From contig NZ_SOMN01000020.1 of NCBI RefSeq assembly GCF_004564235.1, positions 27,685-91,684 of the forward strand: a stretch of 64,000 nucleotides of DNA, given 5' to 3'. Shown one piece after another: positions 26,393-33,684 of the stretch. The position numbers were made by a program, and so were the translations under genes. Positions within the stretch are counted from its first letter, which is position 1. The number at the start of each line of letters is the position of its first letter. Source of the stretch: Cohnella luojiensis. GTDB lineage: Bacteria > Bacillota > Bacilli > Paenibacillales > Paenibacillaceae. A model generated the notes under the pieces. That model saw only the letters and a program-made list of their open reading frames with translations, was not told the DNA's origin and searched no databases.

Positions 26393-28078
26393 ATGATCCG
26401 CTTGTTTGAAACGAATCGCATTCGTTCTGTCACGGAGTTAGAAGGAATATGGGAATTTGCGACGATCGAAAGGGGAGACCGACAGGTATCCTCATACCCG
26501 TACCTTTTGCCGGTGCCGGGTTGCTGGGAGAACCATCCCGCGCTAAAGACATACCGAGGGGTCGGCGTATACCGGCGGACGATCGAAGTCTGCGAAACTG
26601 CCAACCTCCGTTTTACGTTCAAAGGGGTAAGTCATACAGCCACGGTGCTGTTAGACGGGAAGCCGATCGCCTCCCACTATAACGCTTATACCGCGTTCTC
26701 GTCCGTTGTTAGCGACGTGAACGCGGGCACACACGAGCTGGTCGTTATAGTCGACAATTCGTTCCATGCCGACTCTTCGTTGCACCAACCGAACGATTAT
26801 TATTCGTACGGCGGCATTACACGGCCGGTTGTCATGGAGCGAGTTCCCGATACGTTCCTTGAACGGCTGCAGTTCACGCCTCGTCGCGCGAACGAAACGT
26901 GGAGCGCCAACGTCTCGGCGACGGTCGCGAACGTCGGAGACAAGCCGCGCAACGTTCGCGTACGCTGCAATCTTGCTGGCCGCAAGTTCGATCTGGAAGC
27001 GGGCGTCGTCGCTCCCGGTGCCGTCGTTGCGTTATCCGGCTCGTCAGAGTTCACTTCGCCAGAGTCTTGGTCGCCGGATTCGCCGAAGCTCTATTTATTG
27101 GAAGCGCAACTGTATACGGACGAAGACGAATCACCCTGCGACGATCTTATCGAGCGAGTAGGTTTCCGCATTGTAACGACGGAAGGCGGCAAGATTCAAC
27201 TGAACGGCGAAGATATCGTTCTGAAGGGGTTTAATCGGCATGAGGATCATCCGCATGTCGGGTGCGCGTTCCCGCTGGCGCTCATGTCGCAAGACCTGGA
27301 TTTGATGGAGGACATGGGAGCCAACACAGTCCGGACGAGCCATTATCCGAACGACGAACGGTTCCTGGATCTGTGCGACGAGCGCGGGTTCTTCGTGTGG
27401 GAGGAAAATCATGCGCGGGGGTTTAGCATCGAACAGATGCGTCATCCGAAGTTTTCTGAACAATGCGAGGCGGTCAATCGCGAGATGGTGGAACAACACG
27501 TCAATCATCCTTCGATTATTATCTGGGGCGTCCTGAACGAGTGCGCCAGCGATTGCGAGGAAGGACGGGAGCATTATGTCCGGCAGCTGAATCAAATTCG
27601 GGCAATGGACGACAGCCGACCGTTAACGTTCGCATCCCATCATCGCGATCGCGAGATCTGCTTTGATCTCGTCGACATCGTCTCGTTTAATTTATATCCG
27701 GGTTGGTACGGGGACGAGGACCCCGGCGAACTCGTCGATCTAGCGCGCGGATGGGCGGAAGCGGCCGGCGGGGCCGGCAAACCGATCATCATGAGTGAGT
27801 TCGGAGGCGACGGCTATTATGGTTACCGAGATTCGAGCCGCGTTCGAGGGACGGAAGAACGTCAGGCGGACATTATTGAAGCGAATTTGGCCGCCTATAC
27901 GGCTAGACCCTACCTGTCCGGGATGCTGATCTGGCAGTTCTGTGATTGCCGTGTGACGGAAGGAACGGGGTGGCTCCTGACGAGAGCCGGCACGCAGAAC
28001 AGCAAAGGCATCGTCGACCGCTACCGTCGTCCGAAGCTGGCATACGACGTCGTAAAGAAGTATTTCCGCCCAAATTGA
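26393..28078 (+). CDS. glycoside hydrolase family 2 protein (beta-glucuronidase/galactosidase-like)
   Basis: 561 residues, ATG at 26393 after TGGAGGG. The order is typical for GH2: an N-terminal jelly-roll sugar-binding domain (residues 1-155, with PVPGCWENHPALKTYRGVGVY), an Ig-like domain (about 155-260) and a TIM barrel (about 265-555). The acid/base Glu383 is in GVLNECAS and the nucleophile Glu469 in IIMSEFGGD; NTVRTSHYPNDERFLDLCDE is the usual family signature. There is no signal peptide, so it acts on imported material. Its length is close to that of UidA-type beta-glucuronidases, but specificity is not assured. GC content is clearly higher than in neighbouring genes. Confidence 0.9.
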   Translation: MIRLFETNRIRSVTELEGIWEFATIERGDRQVSSYPYLLPVPGCWENHPALKTYRGVGVYRRTIEVCETANLRFTFKGVSHTATVLLDGKPIASHYNAYTAFSSVVSDVNAGTHELVVIVDNSFHADSSLHQPNDYYSYGGITRPVVMERVPDTFLERLQFTPRRANETWSANVSATVANVGDKPRNVRVRCNLAGRKFDLEAGVVAPGAVVALSGSSEFTSPESWSPDSPKLYLLEAQLYTDEDESPCDDLIERVGFRIVTTEGGKIQLNGEDIVLKGFNRHEDHPHVGCAFPLALMSQDLDLMEDMGANTVRTSHYPNDERFLDLCDERGFFVWEENHARGFSIEQMRHPKFSEQCEAVNREMVEQHVNHPSIIIWGVLNECASDCEEGREHYVRQLNQIRAMDDSRPLTFASHHRDREICFDLVDIVSFNLYPGWYGDEDPGELVDLARGWAEAAGGAGKPIIMSEFGGDGYYGYRDSSRVRGTEERQADIIEANLAAYTARPYLSGMLIWQFCDCRVTEGTGWLLTRAGTQNSKGIVDRYRRPKLAYDVVKKYFRPN

Positions 28079-28137
28079 GAAGAAAAGAAGAACGTTCAGT
28101 AAAGGCACTATATTTTTAGATTTGTAACTGTAACACA

Positions 28138-28230
28138 TTAAGCTAACGAGTACGATAGCTCAATAAATATCAGGAGATGGCAGCAGACATCAATGGATCG
28201 GTAGCCTTCTCCGCTAACAGGTTATGAAGG
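28138..28230 (+). repeat. dispersed element, copy j
   Basis: Left motif AAGCTAACGAGTACGATAGC (28140-28159) follows the GH2 gene; a weak GGAGA/TCTCC pairing and a GCTAACAGG phrase at about 28213-28221 may be the remains of hairpin and right motif. Confidence 0.5.
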
Positions 28231-28324
28231 AAGCTTTCAATTTTAACTTATTAACCTTGATTTCGTACATAAACATGAGGAACTTTCTATACTGGTGCTA
28301 TATGAGCAACTAAAGGAGAATATT

Positions 28325-28678
28325 ATGGTAAGAAGAATGAATATTACTTTTACAATTATAATGATGTTAATCTTGCTTATTTCCTGTAATAAAGTCTCAT
28401 ATAATAATTTATTGTCTGAAGAGAACGATAAGTATTTCATTCTTTATGTTGGATCTTCTGAGGATGGTCATCACAAAACACCAGAAATTATTAATAAAAT
28501 AACTGACAAAGGAAAAATAACAGGAGCAACTTTAATGTGGAGTTTAGAAAATGCGAAAAAACAATACCCTGAATTGGAAATAGAAAGGTCTCCAGCTTTT
28601 TTAATATTTGATACCAAAGGTGTTGTGTTGAAGACTTATAGCGAACAAGAGGCTATAGATTTTCTTTTTTCACGTTAA
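28325..28678 (+). CDS. small putative lipoprotein, thioredoxin-like features
   Basis: 117 residues, ATG at 28325 after AAAGGAGAA. A lipoprotein signal with lipobox LISC (Cys near residue 22) is followed by a short domain ending in SPAFLIFDTKGVVLKTYSEQ, which resembles the cis-Pro half of a thioredoxin fold; no CxxC is present. The assignment to that fold is a guess. It is a single-gene unit between elements. Confidence 0.6.
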   Translation: MVRRMNITFTIIMMLILLISCNKVSYNNLLSEENDKYFILYVGSSEDGHHKTPEIINKITDKGKITGATLMWSLENAKKQYPELEIERSPAFLIFDTKGVVLKTYSEQEAIDFLFSR

Positions 28679-28692
28679 ATAAAGTTTATTTA

Positions 28693-28814
28693 GGTAACGG
28701 GTACGATAGTTGAACACGAAAGGGCTACGTTATTAACGATAGCAATAAAAACATGGAAGCAGCCGACCACAATGATCGGCTGCTTCATTACGCTAACGGG
28801 CAGAATACTGGAAC
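28693..28814 (+). repeat. dispersed hairpin element, copy k (complete, long form)
   Basis: Left motif GGTAACGGGTACGATAGTTG (28693-28712). After about 40 bases comes a perfect 11-bp stem, GAAGCAGCCGA (28756-28766) with TCGGCTGCTTC (28776-28786), then right motif CGCTAACGGGCAGAATACTG (28791-28810). Confidence 0.85.
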
Positions 28815-28890
28815 GATGGTGAAGAATTAAACTGGAAATGAGACTGCGGGGTGAGCGCTAATCGAAAAGTGTATTGAGGTAAACAAAATA

Positions 28891-29405
28891 ATGAATGGAT
28901 TTCGTTTGCCTTGGGTTATTGCTGGAGGATGGTCGATCGATCTCTATCTAGGTAAAGTAACACGAGATCACTCTGACATTGAAATAGCTATTTTAAGAGA
29001 CCATCAATTAGCAATACGAGAATATCTGACTGGTTGGGATTATAAGAAGGTCCAAGGCGGAAAAATAATAACGTGGTCTGAAAATGAAATATTAGAACTG
29101 CCTATCCATGAAACCTACGCGGAAAAAGTTACTGAGAAGATCGAGATCCTCTTAAATGAATCCAACAAAGATTGGTGGATATATCGCAGGGATTTTCGAA
29201 TACAAAGATATTAATTACAGCAAATGGAATCCCATACTTAAGTCCAGAAATTACATTACTATTCAAATCAAAGAACCCAGAACCAAAAGACGAAAAGGAC
29301 TTCAAAAATATTGTTAATTACCTGAATGATGAACCAAAAGCTTGGCTGCAAACATCTCTTAAGCTCATATATACCGAGCATCCTTGGATTGAGTTACTAA
29401 GCTAA
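28891..29405 (+). pseudogene. nucleotidyltransferase (aminoglycoside adenylyltransferase-like), frameshifted
   Basis: The first part (28891-29214) encodes LPWVIAGGWSIDLYLGKVTRDHSDIEIA, split here by convention at WSIDLYLG, carrying the GGWSIDL and H-x-D-I-E-I core of small nucleotidyltransferases. The frame ends early at 29214. The second part continues in another frame from about 29200 (ILITANGIPYLSPEITLLFKS, PKDEKDFKNIVNYL) to 29405, as expected for the C-terminal half. One indel near 29198-29210 explains both. The open frame extends upstream to 28855 without an ATG or GTG, so the original start may also be mutated (ATC at 28861 follows GGGGTGAG). It is probably inactive unless the indel is a sequencing error. 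Confidence 0.75.
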
Positions 29406-29427
29406 CGACTACGAAAGTGGAAGAGGT
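29399..29427 (+). repeat. dispersed element, left motif overlapping a stop codon and the next gene's RBS
   Basis: TAAGCTAACGACTACGAAAG plus TGGAAGAGG. The stop codon of the nucleotidyltransferase lies inside the motif, and AAGAGG at its right end is the ribosome binding site for the gene at 29434. Confidence 0.6.
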
Positions 29428-29433
29428 TTGGAT

Positions 29434-29817
29434 ATGTACATATTAATGTCAGCAATCGTATTCTCTACTTTAATCGGAATTGTAATTCTTTTTCAACTTG
29501 CATTAGCTGCAGGAATGCCTTGGGGAAGTTATGCAATGGGCGGGAAGTTTCCTGGCAAATATCCACCAGCTATGCGTTTCGCCGCTATATTTCAGGTCAT
29601 CATCCTGGCATTACTAGCGTCAATCGTGCTAAGTAAGTCAGGTTTCATGTTTCCTGATTGGTACCCCTTTGCAAATGCAGCTATCTGGTTTGTTGTGATT
29701 TCTTCGGTGATTGCTACTATATTAAACATTATTACGAGGAGCAAATGGGAAAGAAGAATTTGGGCACCTGTATCTTTGTTGCTGCTTATTACAATTATAA
29801 CTATAGCCATCAGATAG
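29434..29817 (+). CDS. small four-span membrane protein, unknown function
   Basis: 127 residues. ATG 29434 is seven bases after AAGAGG; an in-frame TTG at 29428 is less likely. Four membrane spans are seen at about residues 3-25, 48-68, 77-98 and 106-126, with a Gly/Pro-rich loop after the first (AAGMPWGSYAMGGKFPGKYP). This pattern is seen in small hypothetical proteins of Bacillota; no function is known to me. It is a single-gene unit. Confidence 0.65.
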   Translation: MYILMSAIVFSTLIGIVILFQLALAAGMPWGSYAMGGKFPGKYPPAMRFAAIFQVIILALLASIVLSKSGFMFPDWYPFANAAIWFVVISSVIATILNIITRSKWERRIWAPVSLLLLITIITIAIR

Positions 29818-29826
29818 TTGATCATT

Positions 29827-29910
29827 CAACTATCGGGTACGATAGTATAATGAAGCGGATTACAGTTGCAGTCTGCTTTTTTCATTGAAGTAACGGGCAG
29901 GATAATGGAA
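29827..29910 (+). repeat. dispersed hairpin element, copy m (complete)
   Basis: Left motif AACTATCGGGTACGATAGTA, stem AAGCGGA with TCTGCTT (one G-U pair, 29853-29877) and T-tract, right motif ATTGAAGTAACGGGCAGGAT at about 29884-29903. Confidence 0.8.
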
Positions 29911-29957
29911 ATAAGTTGGAGAAATTTGGGAGATGAAAAGAAATGAGGGATTAAACA

Positions 29958-30341
29958 TTGTATTTTCCATTTTGCTTTCCTGAAAATGATAAAGAACAAA
30001 GCATCGTTCTTAGTAACGAATATTGTTTATTCGTTCAAAAACCTCAGCCTGTCTTATTGGGTTCAGGCTTAATTGTTCCCAAAACACATAGGGAAACTGT
30101 ATTTGATTTAACTCACCAAGAATGGCAAGCTACTTTTGAACTTTTACAAAAGGTTAAGGGACTACTGGATAAAGAATATCAGCATCAAGGCTACAATGTC
30201 GGCTGGAATTGTGGTCACGTTGGAGGACAGGAAATATTTCATGCACATTTGCATGTTATCCCTAGATTTGAAGATGAACCCTTAGCAGGAAAGAGTATAA
30301 GGTACTGGTTAAAACAACCTTCTAACCAACGGGTAGATTAG
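29958..30341 (+). CDS. HIT family protein (histidine triad hydrolase)
   Basis: 127 residues, TTG start at 29958 with ATGAGGG eight bases upstream. The histidine triad is HAHLHVIPR (HxHxHxx), preceded by NVGWNCGHVGGQEIF as usual. The middle part includes GSGLIVPKTHRETVFDL. HIT proteins hydrolyse nucleoside phosphoramidates or Ap4A-like dinucleotides in the cytoplasm. It stands alone between two hairpin elements. Confidence 0.88.
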   Translation: MYFPFCFPENDKEQSIVLSNEYCLFVQKPQPVLLGSGLIVPKTHRETVFDLTHQEWQATFELLQKVKGLLDKEYQHQGYNVGWNCGHVGGQEIFHAHLHVIPRFEDEPLAGKSIRYWLKQPSNQRVD

Positions 30342-30358
30342 AATGAAAGTTAAGTTAT

Positions 30359-30444
30359 TCCGCTAACGGGGAAGTAAAGTGGAATACGCGGTTGCTTCGG
30401 CGGCCGTTTTTAATTTGTTTAGCTAACGAGCAGACTAGTGGAAC
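30359..30444 (+). repeat. dispersed hairpin element, copy n (complete)
   Basis: Left motif CCGCTAACGGGGAAGTAAAG plus TGGAA, stem CGGTTGC with GCGGCCG around a TTCG loop (30388-30405, two G-U pairs), TTTTTAA, and right motif TAGCTAACGAGCAGACTAGT. Confidence 0.75.
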
Positions 30445-30536
30445 TGTACATTGGTAAAAATCGGATTTGTGGGAGGAATATTTGTCCAGTGAAAAGAAGT
30501 ACAATAATCAATAAATAACTCAATTGGAGCAATGAA

Positions 30537-31490
30537 ATGGATATCTCTATCTTGAGTGTTTCAGGAATGACTTTCTTAATTGTAATTTTGCTCATGCCGA
30601 TTTTAATACGCGGTCTTCGTACATTAAAGCTAACGCAACCAATTAGAGCTGAGTTGCCCCCTGACCATCAAGCAAAACGCGGGACGCCATTAATGGCAGG
30701 AATTATCCTGCTGATCGGGGTAATTACTTCATTGGCATCTTATCCAAGACCACTTGTGTTATTTCTTGCGGCAACATTTATTCTATTCAGTATGATTGGT
30801 TTTATGGATGACTTTAAGAAGGCTGTATTTCAAGATCCTTCAGGAATATCAAGCAAAACCAAACTGGTACTTCAGTTTGGTTTTACTAGTTGTCTTTTAT
30901 ATACGCTGATCAGCCAGTTTTCAATATCTCCAGAGATCACCTTATTTAAAAACATGTTTATTGATCTTCCAATTCCCGTCTACCTTATTTTGACGACCTT
31001 GTTCATTGTAGGTTCGGCAAATGCAATAAATTTTACTGACGGCTTAGATGGTCTTTTAATAAACGTGGCAATACCGACTTACTTTTTCTTTTTTATCATT
31101 TCAGACCATATCGAGGTTAAAGCTTTTTGCTTGGTAATGATTGCTTGCTTACTAGGCTTATTTTTATACAATATTTATCCAGCAAAGGCTTTCATGGGGG
31201 ACACAGGATCACTTGCAATAGGTGGTTCATTATCTTTTTTAGCCATTATTGAAAAGGTCGAAATTCTCATGCCTATTTTGTTTTTGGTCTATTTTGCTGA
31301 ACAATTATCAGTGATTATTCAGGTGTGGTATTACAAAAAAACTAAATTACGCATATTTAGAATGACACCAATACATTATCACTTCAGTTTGAAGTACGGT
31401 TGGAGTGAGAATAAAATCGTTGTTATTTTCGGTTTTATCTCTTGGGTATGTGTTTTTATCAGTTTGGTAATCTGGTACTTCTTACTTTAG
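30537..31490 (+). CDS. MraY-type phospho-N-acetylmuramoyl-pentapeptide transferase paralogue
   Basis: 317 residues, polytopic (about ten spans), ATG at 30537. The motifs are those of MraY rather than WecA: HQAKRGTPLMAG near residue 45, GFMDDFKK with the Asp-Asp pair (about 83), NAINFTDGLDGL (about 163), AFMGDTGSLAIGG (about 220) and RMTPIHYHFSLKYGWSE near 280. MraY transfers phospho-MurNAc-pentapeptide from UDP to undecaprenyl phosphate, the first membrane step of peptidoglycan synthesis. It is outside any division/cell-wall cluster, so it is a second copy. A MurA paralogue lies 2.2 kb downstream. Active-site residues look intact. It is a single-gene unit bounded by hairpin elements. Confidence 0.85.
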   Translation: MDISILSVSGMTFLIVILLMPILIRGLRTLKLTQPIRAELPPDHQAKRGTPLMAGIILLIGVITSLASYPRPLVLFLAATFILFSMIGFMDDFKKAVFQDPSGISSKTKLVLQFGFTSCLLYTLISQFSISPEITLFKNMFIDLPIPVYLILTTLFIVGSANAINFTDGLDGLLINVAIPTYFFFFIISDHIEVKAFCLVMIACLLGLFLYNIYPAKAFMGDTGSLAIGGSLSFLAIIEKVEILMPILFLVYFAEQLSVIIQVWYYKKTKLRIFRMTPIHYHFSLKYGWSENKIVVIFGFISWVCVFISLVIWYFLL

Positions 31491-31494
31491 CAAC

Positions 31495-31558
31495 TGCTGT
31501 TAACGGCACTATAACTCAATAAAGACGCGAAGGCAGCCGACAAGAACGACCGGCTGCC
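31495..31558 (+). repeat. dispersed hairpin element, copy o
   Basis: Left motif TGTTAACGGCACTATAACTC, stem GGCAGCCG (31532-31539) with CGGCTGCC (31551-31558), the same stem class as copy k. The right motif is missing; the methyltransferase ribosome binding site follows at once. Confidence 0.7.
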
Positions 31559-31578
31559 AGTATCAAAGGAGGGTAGAC

Positions 31579-32310
31579 ATGGCTGACAAGATATTTGAAG
31601 AGTCCAGGCTTGCAGATGTCTACGATTTGTTTGATTCGTCAGAACGTCCAGATCTTGACCCGTATATTGCAATGACCGAAGAGTTCGGCGCTCAATCCGT
31701 GATTGACCTTGGTTGTGGAACCGGCATCCTTGCCTGTCGACTTGCTGCTTTGGGTAAGGAAGTCATTGGAGTCGATCCAGCCGTCGCCTCGCTCAAAGTC
31801 GCAAGCCGTAAGGCGCATGCAGATCGGGTTAAATGGCTTCATGGAACAACCGCGATGTTTTCTGGATTGCAGGTGGATCTAATCACGATGACCGGAAATG
31901 TCGCCCAAGTCTTTGTAACCGACGAAGAGTGGATGTCAACACTTCGTGAATGTCGAGGCGTTATTCGACCGGGTGGACGGCTTGTGTTCGAGGTCCGGGA
32001 CCCTTCAAAGGAAGCTTGGAAGAACTGGAATTGTGAACAGTCCTATGAGGTGATTGAAGCGCCTGGAATCGGAAGGGTAGAGACGTGGGTGGATCTCGTC
32101 GATGTGCAACTACCACTAGTTTCGTTCCGTCGCACATTCGTTTTTCAGAGGGACGGGACGGTACTGACCTCGGACTCGACATTGAGGTTCCGGAGTCGGT
32201 CCGAGATTTTTGACTCCTTATTCGCCGCGAACTTACCTGTCGAGGATATTCGAGATGCACCGGATCGCCCTGGACTAGAATTCGTATTCATCGCTCGCTG
32301 CTCGGACTAA
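31579..32310 (+). CDS. class I SAM-dependent methyltransferase
   Basis: 243 residues, ATG at 31579 after AAAGGAGGG. The SAM-binding motif I is VIDLGCGTGILACRLA, followed by the acidic VIGVDPA and a motif near DLITMTGNVAQ; LRECRGVIRPGGRLVFEVRDP is the usual post-IV segment. The remaining C-terminal part is beta-rich. The substrate cannot be assigned. It lies between the MraY paralogue unit and a broken lipoprotein gene. Confidence 0.85.
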   Translation: MADKIFEESRLADVYDLFDSSERPDLDPYIAMTEEFGAQSVIDLGCGTGILACRLAALGKEVIGVDPAVASLKVASRKAHADRVKWLHGTTAMFSGLQVDLITMTGNVAQVFVTDEEWMSTLRECRGVIRPGGRLVFEVRDPSKEAWKNWNCEQSYEVIEAPGIGRVETWVDLVDVQLPLVSFRRTFVFQRDGTVLTSDSTLRFRSRSEIFDSLFAANLPVEDIRDAPDRPGLEFVFIARCSD

Positions 32311-32384
32311 AGCGATGGGCCTCTTAAGAAGCGGTTCCTCTTTTGTTACTCAGTGAAAACTGTGCTATGAGCAAGGAGTACTAA

Positions 32385-32608
32385 ATGAAAAAAAGACTAA
32401 TCATTTCATCTTGCTTTGTTGCTTGTAGTGGGTGTGGTATGGTTTCTTTGGTCAATTCAATCCAAAGATATTTCCGTCGAGCTGAAAGGAACGAGATATC
32501 AGTTGGGCGAAAAGGGTTGGCTTTCGTGAGATACCCATCTATGGTGGTTACGACTTCCAGGAAATGAACGATGATCAGACATTTATGATCTTCAGGGCAA
32601 GAAAGTAA
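32385..32608 (+). pseudogene. small membrane-anchored or lipoprotein gene with two frameshifts
   Basis: It starts as MKKRLIISSCFVA in one frame (ATG 32385 after GGAG), continues in a second frame as LLVVGVVWFLWSIQSKDI and VELKGTRYQLGEKG, and ends in a third as EIPIYGGYDFQEMNDDQ and TFMIFRARK with stop at 32606-32608. Joined, these make a plausible protein of about 74 residues with one N-terminal membrane segment, which would need two indels (near 32425 and 32525) to restore. Confidence 0.6.
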
Positions 32609-32629
32609 GTAACTAAGTAAGCCAAAGGG

Positions 32630-32664
32630 AGGAACCTGTTGCAAAGGACGGTTCCTCATTTTTT
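32630..32664 (+). terminator. rho-independent terminator
   Basis: AGGAACC (32630-32636) pairs with GGTTCCT (32650-32656), followed by CATTTTTTC. It ends the broken small gene. Confidence 0.65.
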
Positions 32665-32711
32665 CTTAGGTTATTGCTTTTTAACCGTCTTGCGACTCTG
32701 ATTTGCCATAA

Positions 32712-32760
32712 AACTATAAGAAAGATACTTGAACGGCTGCCATGGGCGGCCGTTATTACG
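32712..32760 (+). repeat. dispersed hairpin element, copy r
   Basis: Diverged left motif ACTATAAGAAAGATACTTG, then AACGGCTGCC (32732-32741) with GGCGGCCGTT (32745-32754), a 10-bp stem with one G-U pair. The remaining 200 bases to the FHA gene hold two short hairpins (TTCCCG/CGGGAA near 32811-32826 and GGGTGACTCCC near 32823-32834) and no gene I can support. Confidence 0.6.
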
Positions 32761-32963
32761 TTTAAGCCAAAGTAATGTTCAGTTATCGTCTCCCTGGATC
32801 TTTCCCGAAGCGGGAAGACCGGTGGGTGACTCCCAGCGTTATTGAAATGTGAGCGTGGCGTCAGTGAATAGTGGTTTTCTTCATCCCTGGTTTGAGTTAC
32901 GATAAATAGTGGGAATATTAACCAATGTTATTGAAGGCCTGTTCTAGCAAATGGAGGTGCAAA

Positions 32964-33680
32964 ATGGAAGAAGACTTTGCATGCTTGTATGTTATTCGAG
33001 GTGAGCCCTACCGCTCAGGCACCTGCCTGAATTTGAGTGGGGATGAAACGCTCGTCGGCCGGGTCTCCGATTTTGTGATTCCGGATTTAGCTTTTACTAA
33101 TGCGTTTATTTCCCGACGGCATTTCATCATTCGCAAGGAGCATGAAAAGGCGGTGCTGTACGATTTGGGGAGTCGACAAGGAACGGAGATTAATGGCGTA
33201 CGGCTAACACCGCACACCCCATATCCCCTAAACAATTTTGATATTATAAGGCTCGCCAAAGGGATGACTGTCCTACACTTTTCTTTTATGTTTGCCGAGC
33301 AAACCCTTGAAATCGAACCGCTCAGTATCACTAGTCGGCTAGAAGTGCCGGACTTGCGACTAACGATTCATTGGGAGAAAAGGGAATGCGTGGTGGAAGG
33401 CAAGCGGATCCCTATGTCGGAAAAAGAATATTTGCTGATTCGCGTGCTTCATGAGAAAGCGAACCAACTTGTTACCCTCGAGGAAATCAGATCCAGAGTG
33501 TGGCCGGAACGGACGTTGGGAGCGGAAGGCTACTCCGATGTCTCACTCGACGAGTTGAACGCTTTGGTCTACCGGATTCGCAAAAAATACGGTAAAGACA
33601 CCTTTCTTATTAGTGCAATACGCGGCAATGGCTACGTTCTCGAATCGGAATTGAAATCGTCATATCGAAAGTGGGAATAG
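32964..33680 (+). CDS. FHA domain / OmpR-type winged-helix regulator
   Basis: 238 residues, ATG 32964 with GGAGGTG at 32953-32959. Residues about 30-100 are a forkhead-associated domain with all classical positions: GR in LVGRVSDF, S-x-R-H in ISRRHFII, and YDLGSRQGTEINGV. Residues about 145-232 are an OmpR/PhoB winged helix (MSEKEYLLIRVLHEK, VTLEEIRSRVWPE, YRIRKKYGKD, ISAIRGNGYVL). FHA domains bind phosphothreonine, so the regulator could read signals from a PASTA-type Ser/Thr kinase; no receiver domain is present. The murA paralogue begins five bases after its stop, so they form one transcript and this protein may control that gene. Mycobacterial EmbR (FHA plus DNA-binding domain) is a functional parallel only. 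Confidence 0.85.
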   Translation: MEEDFACLYVIRGEPYRSGTCLNLSGDETLVGRVSDFVIPDLAFTNAFISRRHFIIRKEHEKAVLYDLGSRQGTEINGVRLTPHTPYPLNNFDIIRLAKGMTVLHFSFMFAEQTLEIEPLSITSRLEVPDLRLTIHWEKRECVVEGKRIPMSEKEYLLIRVLHEKANQLVTLEEIRSRVWPERTLGAEGYSDVSLDELNALVYRIRKKYGKDTFLISAIRGNGYVLESELKSSYRKWE

Positions 33681-33684
33681 TTTA

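Noticed and set aside
17775..32964. A true integron cassette array with attC sites
   Set aside because: The paired motifs are direct rather than inverted copies, do not match RYYYAAC...GTTRRRY ends consistently, and no tyrosine integrase is visible.
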